Positions 6,963 to 8,697 of a stretch of DNA of 8,697 bases are shown here, piece by piece. The position numbers and the translations under genes were made by a program. Source of the stretch: Frankiales bacterium (GTDB lineage: Bacteria; Actinomycetota; Actinomycetes; Mycobacteriales; SCTD01). A model generated the notes under the pieces. The model ran no database searches. It saw only the letters and a program-made list of their open reading frames with translations, and was not told the origin of the DNA. Positions within the stretch are counted from its first letter, which is position 1. Each line of letters opens with the position of its first letter. Location: NCBI GenBank assembly GCA_025965735.1, contig JAOPWK010000299.1, positions 1 to 8,697 on the forward strand, given 5' to 3'.

Positions 6963-7002
6963 AGCGGTCGCCGCTTCGCTGACCCGGCAGGAGAAGCTGC
7001 CG
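6963..7002 (+). repeat. Two small hairpins before the metzincin gene
   Basis: AGCGG-TCG-CCGCT (6963-6975) and CGGCAG-GAGAAG-CTGCCG (6985-7002) are perfect dyads in the 78-base gap. The second presents a ribosome-binding-like AGGAG (6989-6993) at its stem-loop edge, but that lies 29 bases from the ATG, too far for ordinary initiation. They may end transcription of the small upstream gene or shape the leader of the protease mRNA. Chance is possible at this GC content. Confidence 0.3.
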
Positions 7003-7022
7003 CCGCGTCGAAACGGCCAGGC

Positions 7023-8697
7023 ATGCCACGACCCCCCCTCAGCCGCTCCAAGGTCCTGCTCCTCGCCGCCGCCGTGGCCCTCGGCGCGGCCGTGCCCGCC
7101 TTCGGGTCGGCTGCCAAGCCCGCGCCCACACCGTTCACCGGTGCGGGCGCCGGCTACTCCAGCGCCCACTTCGGTGACGGCAACATGCCGGCCGGGTGCA
7201 TCGTCGACCGCGACGAGGCGAACCCGGACAACGGCTGCCACCACCTGAAGGTCGGGCTCAACAACCTCGACTCGCCCATCGTGAACGTCGCCGTCCTCGT
7301 GCCGGTCAGCCCGACCGCCGAGCGCGACATGCGCGTCATGCGCCAGGCCGTCGAGATGTGGGGCGGCGGCATCGACCACCTCGCCAAGCAGATGAACATG
7401 GACTGGCTGGCCGAGGGCGTGCAGTTCAACGTCACGACCAAGCTCGTGCCGGTCGACGCGAACGGCCTGCCGACGCAGGCGGTCAACCTCGTCAAGCCGA
7501 AGATCGTCGTCATCGCGACCAACCCCGCCGGCGGCATCGGCATCGGCATCAACCCGACGGACTTCCTCGGCGAGGTCGGCTTCACGGACGGCCAGGGCGT
7601 CCCGTGCGGCTCGATCCCCGACCCGTTCAACATGGCCTCCTGGGAGAAGCGCCCCGGCTTCGACGGCCACCACAAGGAGCTCGGCGGCATCTACGTCGAG
7701 CGCTGCGACGGTGCCGGCGGCCAGGTCTGCTTCTCGGTCAACGGCGCGGTGGACCCCCTCCCCGGCAAGACCGACTTCTTCTCGCTGTACGACCTGGTGG
7801 CGCACGAGACCGGGCACTGCCTGACCCTCGGCCACGTCGGTGACGGTGCCGAAGGGCCCTGGGGCGTGATCCCGACAGCGGACATCATGGCGTACAGCTC
7901 GGACCCGGTGGACGTCGCGAAGTGCGTCTCCACGCTGGACGTCGAGGGCTTCGCCATCCAGATGAGCAACTACCTGGACACCAACGGCGACGGCAAGGTG
8001 GACGGCAAGGACGTCCTCGTCCCGAACGACGCCAAGGGCGACGGGATGAACAGCTTCCAGGTGCAGAACCCCAAGGACCACTGGTACGCCTCCCCCACCG
8101 GCCGCGCGGAGGACTGCCCGCAGCCGGACTGGGGCGTGCTGCCCGTGGCGGAGGAGACCGACTGGCAGCCCAGGGGCGTCGCCACCACCACCCCGAAGCT
8201 CAGCGTCGGCGCCACCTCCGCGGCCGGCCGGGTGAACTGGAAGGGCACCGCCTCCTGGGTCACCAAGGAGGCCGCGCCCAGGGCGAGCAGCGGCACGATC
8301 ACCGACCCGACCCTCGACGGCACGCTGCCGACGACCGACATCACCGGCCTCACCGCGTCGGTCACCCGGGACGCGGTGAAGGCCACCGTCTCGGTCGACC
8401 AGCTGTGGCCCACCACTGACGGCGGCCGGGTCACCGGCTACGGCCTCTACGTCGGCGGCCGCAAGTTCGACTCGTTCGTCACCACGCAGGGCACCAGCAG
8501 CGAGGTCCAGACGATCGACTCCGGGGGGCGCCACATCATGCCCGCGGGCACGTCGTCGTGGGACACCGAGAAGGGCACGGTCTCCTTCACCATCCCGCGC
8601 GGCTACCTCGCGAAGCACCGCATCCAGGCGCCGTACGGCATCTTCGCCGCGACCGGCGTGCACATCCGCACCAAGGACTGGGTGACCTCGCTGGATC
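7023..8697 (+). CDS. Secreted metzincin-type zinc metalloprotease, 3' end outside the window
   Basis: The frame is open from ATG 7023 to the right edge (558 residues seen). It begins with a signal peptide, MPRPPLSRSKVLLLAAA, with cleavage near residue 30-31. A fold-typical strand and helix follow (NVAVLVPVS, then VMRQAVEMWGGGID). The zinc motif HETGHCLTLGH is at 261-271 (H261, E262, H265, H271), and a Met-turn DIMAYSS has M289, 18 residues later. This is the HExxHxxGxxH plus Met-turn signature of metzincins, close to matrixin-like proteases of actinomycetes. At 319-330 a DTNGDGKVDGKD loop resembles a calcium-binding EF-hand/dockerin loop. From about 393 on the chain is Ser/Thr/Gly-rich and beta-like, perhaps a substrate- or wall-binding module. 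Cysteines suggest disulfides. It should act outside the cell on unknown proteins. ATG 7023 is the only start in this frame after the previous stop (6944); the site before it (GGCCAGG) is weak. Its beta tail and end are unknown. Confidence 0.87.
   Translation, partial: MPRPPLSRSKVLLLAAAVALGAAVPAFGSAAKPAPTPFTGAGAGYSSAHFGDGNMPAGCIVDRDEANPDNGCHHLKVGLNNLDSPIVNVAVLVPVSPTAERDMRVMRQAVEMWGGGIDHLAKQMNMDWLAEGVQFNVTTKLVPVDANGLPTQAVNLVKPKIVVIATNPAGGIGIGINPTDFLGEVGFTDGQGVPCGSIPDPFNMASWEKRPGFDGHHKELGGIYVERCDGAGGQVCFSVNGAVDPLPGKTDFFSLYDLVAHETGHCLTLGHVGDGAEGPWGVIPTADIMAYSSDPVDVAKCVSTLDVEGFAIQMSNYLDTNGDGKVDGKDVLVPNDAKGDGMNSFQVQNPKDHWYASPTGRAEDCPQPDWGVLPVAEETDWQPRGVATTTPKLSVGATSAAGRVNWKGTASWVTKEAAPRASSGTITDPTLDGTLPTTDITGLTASVTRDAVKATVSVDQLWPTTDGGRVTGYGLYVGGRKFDSFVTTQGTSSEVQTIDSGGRHIMPAGTSSWDTEKGTVSFTIPRGYLAKHRIQAPYGIFAATGVHIRTKDWVTSLD

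Noticed and set aside
6099..8663. Minus-strand open frame of 854 codons across the right side
   Set aside because: It overlaps three plus-strand features, has a biased composition and no motif; a shadow of the metzincin frame.

Overview
This is a very GC-rich window. Its genes use codons ending almost only in G or C, several start with GTG, and one surface protein ends in LPATG followed by a hydrophobic helix and an arginine tail. Together these point to an actinomycete (Actinomycetota). The large PAS/GAF/SpoIIE-type phosphatase and the conserved-TM-helix channel gene resemble those of Geodermatophilaceae-like soil actinomycetes, but that finer placement is recalled family knowledge and is only an inference.

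Layout. Bases 1-3803 carry two genes on the minus strand. The upstream one (3803 to 312) encodes a signalling protein of about 1163 residues, with an N-terminal RsbW-type ATP-binding domain, sensory GAF and PAS domains, and a C-terminal PP2C/SpoIIE phosphatase. After an 81-base gap that holds a strong GC hairpin comes the 5' part of a mechanosensitive-channel-like membrane protein gene, cut by the left edge of the window. Bases 3804-3993 form a divergent intergenic region with one 20-base dyad. Rightward from 3994 lie an 831-residue secreted, sortase-anchored peptidase M19-like metallohydrolase, then a small CheB-tail-like zinc-ribbon gene that appears to be broken by a one-base frameshift near 6652-6669, then a secreted metzincin-type zinc protease (from 7023) cut by the right edge.

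How they may work together. The left half looks like stress and envelope sensing: partner-switch control of a sigma-factor pathway next to an osmotic or membrane-tension protein. The right half is cell-surface and extracellular zinc hydrolysis. Nothing in the sequence ties the two halves into one pathway, and the divergent arrangement suggests separate transcription units. I see no tRNA, rRNA, CRISPR array, insertion sequence, phage gene or attachment site. The best candidates for a second look are the frameshifted zinc-ribbon gene, the domain combination of the LPATG-anchored M19-like enzyme, and the metzincin protease.
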